From contig JBDRUN010000012.1 in the NCBI GenBank assembly GCA_039801365.1, positions 1 to 38,376 of the forward strand: 38,376 bases of DNA, written 5' to 3'. A program made the position numbers and the translations under genes. Shown here one piece after another: positions 15,911 to 24,381 of the stretch (the first letter of the stretch is position 1; the number at the start of each line of letters is the position of its first letter). This DNA comes from a candidate division WOR-3 bacterium. Its GTDB lineage: Bacteria > Hydrothermota > Tepidihabitantia > Tepidihabitantales > Tepidihabitantaceae. Under the pieces are notes generated by a model. The model ran no database searches. It was not told where the DNA came from and saw nothing but the letters and a program-made list of their open reading frames with translations.

Positions 15911-16711
15911 CTACCTGGCCCTAATCAGTATGTCACCGTTGCTCGTGTTGAGTGTGATGATGGAGGCTCCAGACCCCAGCCGGCCGCGCTTGTGCCAGCG
16001 TTCGGATATTTCGTAGCTGACCGGTCCGAACCCGGTGACTGTTACCTCGGCATTGGAGGTTGTTGCATCGAATGTCGCGGACACGTCGGCAGGCAGGTAG
16101 AGCGTGAGTTTAGCATTTGAGGTCGTAAGGTTTGCTGTTTCAGTTGCACCGAGTTCAGCCAGGTCGCAGTCAATATTTCCGCTTGTGGTTGAGACGCTGA
16201 TGCCGCCGCGGTGGACCTGAACTTGGACCTCGCCATAAGTTGTTGAAAGGTTCATCTGTCCCCGCGTGTTCAGAAGCTTGATTGCGGCGTTGGAGGTTGA
16301 GACGGTTGCACCGGCTTTTGTACCGGTGAGCGAGACCGAGCCGTTTGTGGTTGAGAGTACGAGTCTGGTTGATTCCGGGCAGACAATGTCGTAGTAGGCG
16401 CCATAGGCACGGTTGCCGCCCGGCATTTCGACCCAGAGCCGAAGTTCACCGGCCTGGACAGTATCCCTGACCAAGACGTTCTCGATTGCCCGTTCGGCAT
16501 CGGCTCTGTCCCGACCGTAGCAGCGTCGGGTGACCACGGCCGTGACAACGGTGTCGGGCGAGCCCGCGACGTTGATATGGCCATTTGCCGAAGAAGCGGT
16601 GATGCCAGAGACATCCCGGGCCGGCCAGGTGCGCGTTTCAGAAAGCTCGAGTTTGTAGGTGTAAATACAGGCAGCAGCCAGGAGCAGAAGCAGGTAGAGT
16701 CGGCGGCTCAC
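15911..16711 (-). CDS. DUF4097-like beta-helix envelope protein
   Basis: I chose GTG at 16711 because AGGAGG (16722-16717) stands five bases before it and the product then begins with a signal or anchor (VSRRLYLLLLLAAACIYTY). An ATG at 16729 is the alternative and would overlap the upstream stop as ATGA. The 266-residue protein is made of short repeats: LSTTNGSVSLTG, VSTSNAAIKLLN, LSTTYGEVQV, VSTTSGNIDCDL, LTTSNAKLTL, TTSNAEVTVTG, LNTSNGDILIR. This ladder of Thr-Ser-x-Gly/Asn rungs is typical of DUF4097/DUF4098 beta-helix proteins, whose biochemical role is unknown. It overlaps or abuts the upstream gene, so the two are probably translated together. Confidence 0.8.
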   Translation of the reverse strand: MSRRLYLLLLLAAACIYTYKLELSETRTWPARDVSGITASSANGHINVAGSPDTVVTAVVTRRCYGRDRADAERAIENVLVRDTVQAGELRLWVEMPGGNRAYGAYYDIVCPESTRLVLSTTNGSVSLTGTKAGATVSTSNAAIKLLNTRGQMNLSTTYGEVQVQVHRGGISVSTTSGNIDCDLAELGATETANLTTSNAKLTLYLPADVSATFDATTSNAEVTVTGFGPVSYEISERWHKRGRLGSGASIITLNTSNGDILIRAR

Positions 16712-16725
16712 TTGTACCTCCTGGC

Positions 16726-17415
16726 TCATGACCTGATACTCGTATTCTGAGCCGCGGGCATCAGGAGTAGTCCGAGCGAAAAGAACGGGCCGGCCAGCTT
16801 GACTGCAGGAGTGCCGACAATCCTTGCGCCGTTCACCAAGTGCCAAGTGACGGACAAGGGCGAGTAGAGATACCCGGCGCGAACTGCCAGCCCGTATCGG
16901 CCGCTCGTCGTTCTTGTCGCAAGCCCGAACTCCAGAGCGGCAAGGCCAGTGAGTTTCATCCCAGACAGGATGGTTGCGGCCTGGCCGGGTGCGCCGAGCA
17001 ACTCCTCGAAGTTGAGGTCGCCGGTTCTTGCCCGGATGCTGAAGGACTGGGACAAACCGCCAGCCCCAATTATCGGCGTGATGGTCAGGAATGAGGTCGG
17101 CACGAGCTTGAGGCCAGCTTCGGCAAACATGCCGGATGCTTCGGTACGTAGGTGGAAGCTGTCGGTGCTGGCGTCATCCCAAGTTCGAAAAAACATCGGG
17201 CCGAGGAGAATGTTATCAACGAGCGAGCGGACTTCGATGCCCCAGCCATAGTGCCGAGTTGCGGCCATGGGCAGGCCGTGTCCTGCGAAGCTCTGGTTGA
17301 AACCGCGGATATCGGGCTGAAACGCGGCCGCGAACGGAATGAGCCAGGCTTCCTGGCCGGATGCAACGGTTACTGTCAATATCAAGACCGCGGGAGCAAG
17401 TCGGAATAGCTTCAT
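16726..17415 (-). CDS. Secreted protein of unknown function, putative outer-membrane barrel
   Basis: The ATG at 17415 is preferred over the in-frame GTG at 17418, because the promoter's -10 box ends seven bases upstream and would start transcription at the ATG. The product is 229 residues with a signal peptide ending near VASGQ. The mature part has alternating hydrophobic strands with many Gly, Phe and Tyr residues and no catalytic motif. That suggests a small beta-barrel, but I recognise no family. The next gene (DUF4097-like) begins at the stop codon, pointing to a two-gene unit. It may form an envelope pair with that protein; function unknown. Confidence 0.7.
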   Translation of the reverse strand: MKLFRLAPAVLILTVTVASGQEAWLIPFAAAFQPDIRGFNQSFAGHGLPMAATRHYGWGIEVRSLVDNILLGPMFFRTWDDASTDSFHLRTEASGMFAEAGLKLVPTSFLTITPIIGAGGLSQSFSIRARTGDLNFEELLGAPGQAATILSGMKLTGLAALEFGLATRTTSGRYGLAVRAGYLYSPLSVTWHLVNGARIVGTPAVKLAGPFFSLGLLLMPAAQNTSIRS

Positions 17416-17422
17416 CACAGCC

Positions 17423-17450
17423 AGTATAGACAGATGGGTAGAGGTGTCAA
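17423..17450 (-). promoter_or_regulatory. Strong sigma70-type promoter giving a probable leaderless mRNA
   Basis: Minus strand: perfect TTGACA (17450-17445), 16-base spacer, TATACT (17428-17423). The ATG of the downstream gene is seven bases beyond the -10 box, where transcription itself should begin, so there is no room for a ribosome site. Confidence 0.7.
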
Positions 17451-17461
17451 ACTACCGTGAT

Positions 17462-17485
17462 CCGGCGCAGATACCCGTGCGCCGG
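17462..17485 (-). terminator. Hairpin after the C25 peptidase gene
   Basis: CCGGCGCA (17462-17469) pairs perfectly with TGCGCCGG (17478-17485) across an eight-base loop, nine bases beyond the stop codon of the minus-strand gene ending at 17494. No clear U-tract follows, so it may be a weak or factor-assisted terminator or a 3'-protecting stem. Confidence 0.5.
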
Positions 17486-17493
17486 CTGCCCGG

Positions 17494-20049
17494 CTATCTG
17501 GCCAACAAGAGACGGGCGATGAGCTCCCGGCCTGGCAAGTTGACGCGGATGAGGTACACACCGCTCGGCTGGTTCCGCAGGTCGAGCATAGTGCCAAGCT
17601 CAAAGTTACCGGTGACCGGTTGCTGATTCAGGACACAGCAGCCCGATGCGTCGTAAACTCGGACAGCTTCAGGCCGAGTCACTGATTCCCTGAATCCGCG
17701 GATTCGTAGAACTGCGAAATCGGTAGCAGTCGGATTCGGATAGACTTCGAGGCTCAGAAATGCAAGCTCCTGTGTTTTCCCGCCGACTCCGGTAAGCGGA
17801 TTCCGGGCAGCATAGATGTTCCAGTACCCGCGGCGGTCCGATGCCCACGCGGTCCACACCTGACCGGAAGTATCAGTACACACTGTCACGTCATAGTCGT
17901 TTGCCGCATCGTTCGTAACCGGGGTGGGCTCGGTCCAGCCGTTGGAGTAGCGCGACGTGTAGATGTCCCATGGTCCATTCCTTCGGGACTGCCACGCGAC
18001 CCACACGGTGCCATCTGGAGCTGCAGCGATGTCGGGCAGCAGGTCTTCGGTGGAGTGGGCGCAAAGCGGAGCAGGTGGTGTCCAGTTTGAGCCGTCGCGG
18101 CAGGAAAAGTAGATGTCAGCGTCATTACCCTGCCACTTGTGCCACACAACCCAGACGCGGCCGTCCTGGTCAACCACGGCACGTGGATGAGCGTTTGCAC
18201 CGGTCGAGTCCAAGTCAAATATCGGCTGCCAGCCGCTATTGTATGTGCGGCCCTGAATGCGCCAGCGACCACCGGTCAGTGAGGACCAGAACACCCAGGG
18301 ATGATTGTCGTGGTCAACGGTGACGCAGGGGTCAATCTGGTCCATTGAGTCCGAGGTCAACCGAACGGGTGTGGTCCAGGTGCCCGCATTGTCCGCATAG
18401 GAAACCCAGATGTCGCCTTGGCCGTTGCGCCAGGACTTGAATGCGCACCACACCCGGTTGTCGGTGCCGGACGCAAGCGCCGGTTGCACGTCGTGATAAC
18501 CGGCCAGGGGGCCGATGCGCTGAACCGAAGACCAGGCATTGTTGTAGTAATATGTACTGAAAAGCTGGAAATGGTCATATCCGCTTGAATAGTCGCGGAA
18601 GCTCTGCCAGGCGACCCAGAACCGACCCGCAGCGTCGGTGCAGCAAGAAGAGAACAGGTCATAGTACTCGTGCCAGGCAATGGATTCGGGCTGGGTGAAG
18701 CTCGTGCCATTGAAGGAAGAGAAAAAGTTGTCAGATCGGACCTTGCGGCCAGAGTCGAATACGACCCGGATTCGGCCTTGGGAAAAACCGATGTCCGGTC
18801 GGCCGTTCACGAAGTTCGAGTTCTCGACCGCGTACTCGGTCCACGTGAGTTCAGCTGAACCGTTGCGGCTGAACTCCGGCGGATGTGCCACCGACGACCC
18901 GGACCGTCTGACCTTCAGTGTCGGGTCGCCCAAGAGGCAGGTCCCGAGAAATGATGCGTAGTTTGAACGGTGCCACTTGAGAAATGATTCTCCAAAACAG
19001 GAGTCGTGTGCCAGCGCACGGTACACGGTTGAGAGGTCACTCACGCCGTACATCAATTCGGCCGAGGCGATGACCGCAAGACCCCAAGGCCGGGCAAACA
19101 GATACCAGTTGCCGAGGTTGTCGAGTTCGGTGTAACGACCGCACATGCAGGCGTTCAGGAAGTAGAAGGCGGCCTTCGGTTCAAGGGCCGGGACCTCGAA
19201 GTTGAAGATCGAACCACCGCCCGGCACCTCCCCGGCTAGAAAGAAAGTGTGTACCCAGGGTGACGAATGAGCAATGATATGTACGAACTCGAATCCCAGC
19301 GCAAGCTGGCCTTTGTAGTGGTACGCGGTGGTAGTGTTCTCGTCGTTGAATATCGTAATATCCGAGTAAAGGTTGGACATGCCGTGGTCATTCGGGTACC
19401 ACGTAACCTCGTTATAAACCAGTCCGCGTCGCGGTACCGGTAGCTGGCCAGTGCGGTAGGCATGGTTCCGTTGGAAAAACGAGCGGATGACACGCACTTC
19501 GCCGTCATAGGTGAGGCGGGACGCATAGATGCGACCAAGCCAGATTTCGGGTGCGCGGTTACCAGAGTGGGTGTCATACTTGCCGTCTCCGTCTGCGTCG
19601 GAGAAAACGCCGTCAAGGTCGGTGAAGAACAGGTCAAGCGGAAAATCCTCACCCGAATTGGACGATTCCCACCACGCGACCGGCAGGTCCCCGACCATTA
19701 CCGCACCAACCAGACCGGAATCGCGGTGAACCTGTAGGAGCTGCCTTAGGTTCGCCGGTCGGCCGCCGGATGTGGCGACGAGCTTGGTCGAGAAACCTTC
19801 GCTAGTCAGGTCAGAGAGGTAGGTCGAAATCTCAGTTGTCAGACTCTGGTACAGCTCGGCGTTGACGAGTACCAGAACTAGGCGGGCATCGCCGCCGGTG
19901 CGCACAAGGCATGCAGAGCGGAACGGTGCGTCAATCTGGGTGGCGGCGAAGTCCTCGTACGCAGTCGGCTTGCGGCCCAATGGGTCGTAGTATGGAATCG
20001 GTTCAGGTGCCTGTGCGACGATGGTTAGCAGCAAGAGAAATGACGACAT
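17494..20049 (-). CDS. Secreted gingipain-like C25 peptidase with propeller repeats and sorting domain
   Basis: The 851-residue protein starts at an ATG preceded by AGGAGG at five bases and has a short signal peptide (MSSFLLLLTIVAQA). Residues ~45-390 are a C25-type caspase-like fold: AVMVGDLPVAWW, a calcium-site-like DLDGVFSDADGDGKYD (144-159), catalytic His261 in VHIIAHSSPW and Cys301 in YFLNACMCG. From ~residue 400 there are repeated blades such as FWVAWQSFRD, VWCAFKSWRNG, VWVVWHKWQG, VWVAWQSRRNG and VWTAWASDRRG, consistent with a beta-propeller. The last ~80 residues are a sorting domain (LEVYPNPTATD, VRVYDASG, QPSGVYLIRV). C25 enzymes cleave after Arg or Lys. It may degrade protein at the cell surface; the propeller is an unusual partner. 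Confidence 0.9.
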   Translation of the reverse strand: MSSFLLLLTIVAQAPEPIPYYDPLGRKPTAYEDFAATQIDAPFRSACLVRTGGDARLVLVLVNAELYQSLTTEISTYLSDLTSEGFSTKLVATSGGRPANLRQLLQVHRDSGLVGAVMVGDLPVAWWESSNSGEDFPLDLFFTDLDGVFSDADGDGKYDTHSGNRAPEIWLGRIYASRLTYDGEVRVIRSFFQRNHAYRTGQLPVPRRGLVYNEVTWYPNDHGMSNLYSDITIFNDENTTTAYHYKGQLALGFEFVHIIAHSSPWVHTFFLAGEVPGGGSIFNFEVPALEPKAAFYFLNACMCGRYTELDNLGNWYLFARPWGLAVIASAELMYGVSDLSTVYRALAHDSCFGESFLKWHRSNYASFLGTCLLGDPTLKVRRSGSSVAHPPEFSRNGSAELTWTEYAVENSNFVNGRPDIGFSQGRIRVVFDSGRKVRSDNFFSSFNGTSFTQPESIAWHEYYDLFSSCCTDAAGRFWVAWQSFRDYSSGYDHFQLFSTYYYNNAWSSVQRIGPLAGYHDVQPALASGTDNRVWCAFKSWRNGQGDIWVSYADNAGTWTTPVRLTSDSMDQIDPCVTVDHDNHPWVFWSSLTGGRWRIQGRTYNSGWQPIFDLDSTGANAHPRAVVDQDGRVWVVWHKWQGNDADIYFSCRDGSNWTPPAPLCAHSTEDLLPDIAAAPDGTVWVAWQSRRNGPWDIYTSRYSNGWTEPTPVTNDAANDYDVTVCTDTSGQVWTAWASDRRGYWNIYAARNPLTGVGGKTQELAFLSLEVYPNPTATDFAVLRIRGFRESVTRPEAVRVYDASGCCVLNQQPVTGNFELGTMLDLRNQPSGVYLIRVNLPGRELIARLLLAR

Positions 20050-20060
20050 CCTAACCTCCT

Positions 20061-20075
20061 ACGTAGCCGCTACGT
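20061..20075 (-). promoter_or_regulatory. Perfect inverted repeat beside the C25 ribosome site
   Basis: ACGTAGC and GCTACGT flank a single central base, directly against the AGGAGG (20060-20055) of the C25 gene. It could be an operator or an RNA stem that limits ribosome access. No partner copy was seen elsewhere in the window. Confidence 0.35.
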
Positions 20076-20128
20076 TTCTTAGCCGGCTTTGTCTGCTTCA
20101 CACCTAGAATGCTAGGCCAAACTTCGGT

Positions 20129-21046
20129 TCAGTCAACCGCTCGGTCCGAAGTTGTGACCGGCGGTCCTTCGAGCCGGGCGATACTGGTGAAGTACCGCTC
20201 GACCCACTCGGCTGCGAACCTGCGGTTTGAACAGAAGGCAATCTGAAGCCCGGGAAACCCGGTTGAGAGCTCAGCAATGACATCGGCCACAAGCCCGGCC
20301 GAGTAGAACCGGGCCTTTTTCGGATTCACGAGGTCGGAATAGTTGGCCTCGACAACAAGGGCACAGTGAGGATAGCGTGCGGTCATTTCAAGAAGGCGGG
20401 CACGCAGGACCTCGAGCGTACCGATGTCAGCCAGGAACTGGTCCCGGGTCTTGCGTTCCACTACCGCGATGATTTCACCGGATGAGTTCTTGAGCGCGTA
20501 GTCGCCGACCGGCATCGTTTCCCGCACGACTTCGTGCCGGGGAAAGCGGTACCCGTAGCGCTCGCGGGAATCGCGGACAATGGCGAGGTCAGAGGTCTTA
20601 CCACGCGTTGATAGATAGGCGCCACCACGGCGGACCGTGGCCGACGACTGGGTTATCCAGAATGTCTGCTTATAGGTCTTGCCTGGTGTGGTCTTGGATT
20701 GCTTCTCGACGGTCAGAAACCAGGAGCGTTTACGAATCTTCCGGTTGAGAAGCACGGTCAGCTTGCGGCCGTAGCGCTTTATGAACACGATGCCGCAGGA
20801 ATCGACCGGTTGCTGGTCGAGTGGTAACTGCTCCTCGCTTACGTCAGGCCGGGCTAGACAGAAGATGCCCTTGCCCGGACCAGGCCACTTGTCCTGTACG
20901 TCAAAGCAGAGGAAGCGGCCGGGTTCCTCTTCGATCAACAGGTGATAGGGAAATCGCTCGTGCTCAGTCCTGTACAGAAGCCAGCGCAAACCGGGCGGGG
21001 CAGGCATGTCGGCAGTTGCCACGAGGCAGGATAGCAGCTCAGACAT
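20129..21046 (-). CDS. ERCC4-fold nuclease domain protein
   Basis: I place the start at the ATG at 21046 (305 residues); an in-frame TTG at 21055 is an alternative, and neither has a clear ribosome site. The C-terminal half carries the XPF/ERCC4 nuclease signature: IVRDSRERYG (acidic Asp near residue 159), PVGDYALKN (near 180) and VVERKTRDQF (Glu197-Arg-Lys199), with a following Asp. These residues bind metal and cut branched or flap DNA in XPF/Mus81 enzymes. The first ~150 residues are not recognised. There is no helicase domain and no obvious helix-hairpin-helix tail. Its neighbours are not DNA-repair genes. A stand-alone repair or mobile-DNA-related nuclease is likely; substrate unknown. 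Confidence 0.85.
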   Translation of the reverse strand: MSELLSCLVATADMPAPPGLRWLLYRTEHERFPYHLLIEEEPGRFLCFDVQDKWPGPGKGIFCLARPDVSEEQLPLDQQPVDSCGIVFIKRYGRKLTVLLNRKIRKRSWFLTVEKQSKTTPGKTYKQTFWITQSSATVRRGGAYLSTRGKTSDLAIVRDSRERYGYRFPRHEVVRETMPVGDYALKNSSGEIIAVVERKTRDQFLADIGTLEVLRARLLEMTARYPHCALVVEANYSDLVNPKKARFYSAGLVADVIAELSTGFPGLQIAFCSNRRFAAEWVERYFTSIARLEGPPVTTSDRAVD

Positions 21047-21055
21047 CGGCGTCAA

Positions 21056-21199
21056 GCGCTAGGGGTACGGCGCGTTCAGATACTGGTCACCTGGCGGCTA
21101 GCCTGTTATTCACTGGTACTTCAACGTAGGAGACGGTTATCCCTAATTCATTTTGCCGGCGAGCAGGCCGCAGACGAGAACAGGTTACTGCCAGATCGT
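21056..21199. other. Short intergenic gap
   Basis: The 144 bases between the ERCC4 nuclease start and the GH106-like stop show no gene, terminator with U-tract, or confident promoter. Confidence 0.4.
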
Positions 21200-23014
21200 T
21201 CAGTCTATGACGGGTGGAACGTAATCCAGATTTTCGAAGCCCGGAGCTCCGGACTTGGAAACCTTCAGTAGCAAGGATTGATGAGGGGCGAATCTAAGTT
21301 CCAGTTCCTTGGAGGTCTGGAGTTTGATGCTGACGGTCACGGGGCTACTTGCGTCCTTGTGTGCCTGACCATACTCAAGCGGGTAGGTCAGGTTCCGGGA
21401 GCCCGGGTTGGCGAAGAAGATGAGGCGGTCGCCGTCAATCTCCCGGCACCAGTAGTCGATCAGAATATCAGTCTCAACCAGTGGTCTTGAGCGAACAACG
21501 TGCTTGAAGTCAGGACTCACATTGGGCAGGGACACAAGCATACTGAGCTGGTGATAGTAGTTTCCGGTCTGCACGTGACCAGGTTGTTTCGGTTTCTGCT
21601 TCAGACATACAGGTAATCCCTGACGGGCCAGGCGCAGGATGTCGTCCAGTGCTTCTGAGTCAAGCCACTCGCAGTCAAGGTAGAGTAGACTGAACGTAGC
21701 ATCGCCACAGAGCAGTCTGTGTTTCTCGTACCTCGCATTTTTCAGGAAGTGGTGCGACACCCACAGCGGGTGAAAACCGGTCAATTCTGCCGGCGGTCGC
21801 AGATAGTGCATCTCCCAGTGGTACTTCGCACTCGGCTTCTGCAGTTTCTTCGGCAGTTCGCCCAGCATCAGGTTGTCCTCAAGTGGCAGATAAACAGCGA
21901 CGTCCGAATAGGTGCGACCCTGTTTCATCAGGCGGCACACCTTTTCCATATAGGCATTGAATGCCGGCAGGTGAGGTGCGAGCGCTCCGTCCGGCCCGAC
22001 GTGGACCGTGGCATAGAAGCGATGTGGCTGGTATGGCATTCCGTGCCAGAAGATGTGATTGATGCCATTGGCGAACAAGGCGTCGGCCAGGAGTTTCAGA
22101 TCAGCCACCTGTTCTTTGCCTTGATGTTGTCCCGGACCAGGCCAGGGAACCCAGCCGTAAAGGCAGGTGAATGCCTCGGCCGAAACAACTGGCTTGCCCG
22201 TAAGTGTGGCGGCTGAAGCAGGGATACGGGAGAACTCCGGGTCGAAAAGAATCGCCTCTGACTCTGGAACGTCCACCGCGGCGTATGCGGCCAAGAGATC
22301 GGTAGGAGCACCATGACATTGTACCCGGGTGAAAGAGCCCAGCCTGTGGCTGACTTCCGTGAAGGGCCGATAGAAACTTTCGAGTACATACTCGGCGATG
22401 AGCTTGCGGTAGTCGTATCTGATGCCCGGATGCTTGTCGAGCTCAGGCATGAAGGGTTCAACGTCGTAGCCGTACTTCGCCTGGAATGATTCGCCGAATC
22501 CTTCGGTCCACAGTCCTTCTGTTTCCACTTCCCAGGAGTCGCAGAACAGAGCCGATCGCGAACCCTTGAGGGCTTCGGCCAGAGCCGAGCTCATTCGGGC
22601 CGAGTAGCGCTCGATCGCTTCTGCGCTGAGGTGGTTCAGAATCCGACCTTCGACCGGCAGTTCCCACGAGCGGCCCAGCTTCTGTTTAGACGGGCCGGCA
22701 AAGGTCTGCGAGGCATCCTCGGGTGCGATGAACGAGCCGCCGAAGGGCCAGAGCGTGCCGAAGGTGAAGTCACAGCCCAGGCCGATGGAGTCGCAGTAGT
22801 GCTTGGCAAGAGCGACCTTCTGCGACCATTCGGGGCTGAGCCAGTCCGGGCCGCGCGGCTGGCCAGGCAGCGGATAGACAAAAGCGAGTTCCACACCACC
22901 GAAGCCGTTGGCCTTGGCCCAGTCCAGTTGGCCGCGGATGTCTTCATCCTTCAACTCGACGTTGAACCACCACCAGCGGGTCCAGGGCTTAGAATCGGAG
23001 TAAAAGTTCACCAC
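21200..23014 (-). CDS. GH106-like glycoside hydrolase, probable alpha-L-rhamnosidase
   Basis: The 604-residue protein opens with KPWTRWWWFN and continues FGGVELAFVYPLPG, LSPEWSQKVALAKHY, FTFGTLWPFGG, SLFC-type DSWEVETEGLWTEGF and KPVVSAEAFTCL. This succession matches my knowledge of GH106 alpha-L-rhamnosidases and their relatives. It is shorter than typical ~1000-residue GH106 enzymes, lacking the extra beta-domains, and has no signal peptide. It would therefore cut rhamnosyl groups from imported oligosaccharides in the cytoplasm. It follows rhaB and rhaA by 115 bases on the same strand, which strongly supports rhamnose as product. The start is one of two tandem GTG codons at 23014; both lie in a degenerate interspersed repeat, so the true start deserves care. 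Confidence 0.8.
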   Translation of the reverse strand: MVNFYSDSKPWTRWWWFNVELKDEDIRGQLDWAKANGFGGVELAFVYPLPGQPRGPDWLSPEWSQKVALAKHYCDSIGLGCDFTFGTLWPFGGSFIAPEDASQTFAGPSKQKLGRSWELPVEGRILNHLSAEAIERYSARMSSALAEALKGSRSALFCDSWEVETEGLWTEGFGESFQAKYGYDVEPFMPELDKHPGIRYDYRKLIAEYVLESFYRPFTEVSHRLGSFTRVQCHGAPTDLLAAYAAVDVPESEAILFDPEFSRIPASAATLTGKPVVSAEAFTCLYGWVPWPGPGQHQGKEQVADLKLLADALFANGINHIFWHGMPYQPHRFYATVHVGPDGALAPHLPAFNAYMEKVCRLMKQGRTYSDVAVYLPLEDNLMLGELPKKLQKPSAKYHWEMHYLRPPAELTGFHPLWVSHHFLKNARYEKHRLLCGDATFSLLYLDCEWLDSEALDDILRLARQGLPVCLKQKPKQPGHVQTGNYYHQLSMLVSLPNVSPDFKHVVRSRPLVETDILIDYWCREIDGDRLIFFANPGSRNLTYPLEYGQAHKDASSPVTVSIKLQTSKELELRFAPHQSLLLKVSKSGAPGFENLDYVPPVID

Positions 23015-23115
23015 AAAGACACCAAGAACGAAGAGAGCAAGGAATCCGAGAACCAGCGAAGGGACTCAGTTCTGACATCTTTCTTTTGTCGGAGCGTGAA
23101 GCATGAGGCGTGAGT
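23009..23115 (-). repeat. Composite degenerate interspersed repeat
   Basis: Read on the minus strand, this spacer holds two word-like degenerate motifs: CTCACGCCTCATGCTTCACG, and a tract including TTCGTTCTTGGTGTCTTTG followed by TGGTGAAC. I recall very similar strings as dispersed repeats in WOR-3 and planctomycete assemblies, which I cannot verify here. The second motif runs into the tandem GTG start of the GH106-like gene. Confidence 0.55.
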
Positions 23116-23129
23116 TGTGGAGCTTGATG

Positions 23130-24377
23130 TTATCCACGCTTGCTCTGTACTTCCCGTTCGTACGTCCGTACTTCGTTCAACCAGTCCATGCCCACTGGTA
23201 CTGATTGCCGGCGGCAGAATTCGTCCCACACAGCAGGCCAAGGCATGGCTTTCAGCTGTTCCAGCAGTGCGGAGCGGCCAAGGTTGTCGCTGGCGAGTTC
23301 TGCCAGCCGTGCCTGTGGTTCGAGCAGGGCTAGAAGCAGGGCCTGTTGCACGGCACGCGCGGCCAGAACCAGAGCGCCTACCCGGTTCAGCGAGGCATCG
23401 AAGAAGTCGAGTGCGATGTTGAACCGTCCCATGCCGCAGCGGACAATCTCCTGTGCCAGTTCGCGCAACTGGTCATCGAGCACCGGCACGTGGTCAGAGT
23501 CCCAGCGCACGCCCCGGCTGATGTGGAGAAGAAGGGTATCTGTGAACTGGAGCAGGGCAGACAGTTTGTCGGCCACTGACTCCGTGGGGTGGAAGTGGCC
23601 GGTGTCCAGACACAGGATAAGGCCGCGCTTGAGGGCGTAGCCGTAGTAGAAGTCGTAAGAGCCTGTTACGAACGATTCCGAGCCGATGCCCCACAGCTTG
23701 GACTCGACCGAGTCTCTCATTTCCTCTGCCGGGTAGGACCTGGCATATATTTCTTCTAGGGAACGCAGTAGTAGTGCCCGGCGTTGGAACCGGTCAGCTG
23801 GCATATCTTTCTGGCCATCAGGAATCCATAGATTATGGAGGCAAGCAGTACCCAGACTACGGCCAATGTACGCGCTGATTTCGCGGCAGGCCTGCACGTG
23901 TTCTATCCAGAACCGGCGGATTGATTCATCATAGTGTGACAGCGTGAAGCCGGTGGCAGCATGCGCGTGGCCGAACAGAGTGGCGTTGAAGTCCAAGCCG
24001 ATGCCGCGCTTCTTTGCCCATTCAACCCAGGGCTGAAAGTGCTCCGGCAGAATACGATTGCGGCTCACCAACCGTGAGAACTCGCCGTAGATGGAGTGGA
24101 GATTCAGTCGGTGCTTTCCCGGAATCAGGGACATCGCTTGGGCCGCGTCTTGGCGCAGTTCACAGGCGTTGCGGGGCCGGCCCGGGCTGTTGCCGGTCAC
24201 TGCCAGGCCTGACCCTTCCAGAGAGTGCGACTTTGGCTCGAACCCGGTAACGTCGTCCAGTTGCCAGCAGGGCAGAGAAAGAGATATCTTGCCGAGCTGG
24301 TCTAAGACGTCGTCGGTATTGACGCCCAACTCGGCGTAGCGCCCGCTTGCCTGCCGGTAGTCTTGCTCGTGTTTCAC
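23130..24377 (-). CDS. rhaA: L-rhamnose isomerase
   Basis: The 415-residue protein matches the enterobacterial RhaA family almost end to end (419 residues in E. coli). Shared blocks include CWQLDDVTGFE, GNSPGRPRNACELRQDAAQA, SLIPGKHRLNLHSIYGE, NLWIPDGQKDMPADR, VESKLWGIGSES, LCLDTGHFHPTESVADK, LLHISRGVRWDSDHVPVLDD and IALDFFDASLNRV. It interconverts L-rhamnose and L-rhamnulose using divalent metal; the metal-binding His and Asp residues of the TGHFHPTE and DSDHV blocks are intact. One departure is GLDFNATLFGHAH where E. coli has CFSHP, though the His is kept. It starts with GTG two bases after the rhaB stop, with a GGGTGAG site, so rhaB and rhaA are one operon. Confidence 0.97.
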   Translation of the reverse strand: MKHEQDYRQASGRYAELGVNTDDVLDQLGKISLSLPCWQLDDVTGFEPKSHSLEGSGLAVTGNSPGRPRNACELRQDAAQAMSLIPGKHRLNLHSIYGEFSRLVSRNRILPEHFQPWVEWAKKRGIGLDFNATLFGHAHAATGFTLSHYDESIRRFWIEHVQACREISAYIGRSLGTACLHNLWIPDGQKDMPADRFQRRALLLRSLEEIYARSYPAEEMRDSVESKLWGIGSESFVTGSYDFYYGYALKRGLILCLDTGHFHPTESVADKLSALLQFTDTLLLHISRGVRWDSDHVPVLDDQLRELAQEIVRCGMGRFNIALDFFDASLNRVGALVLAARAVQQALLLALLEPQARLAELASDNLGRSALLEQLKAMPWPAVWDEFCRRQSVPVGMDWLNEVRTYEREVQSKRG

Positions 24378-24381
24378 TTTC

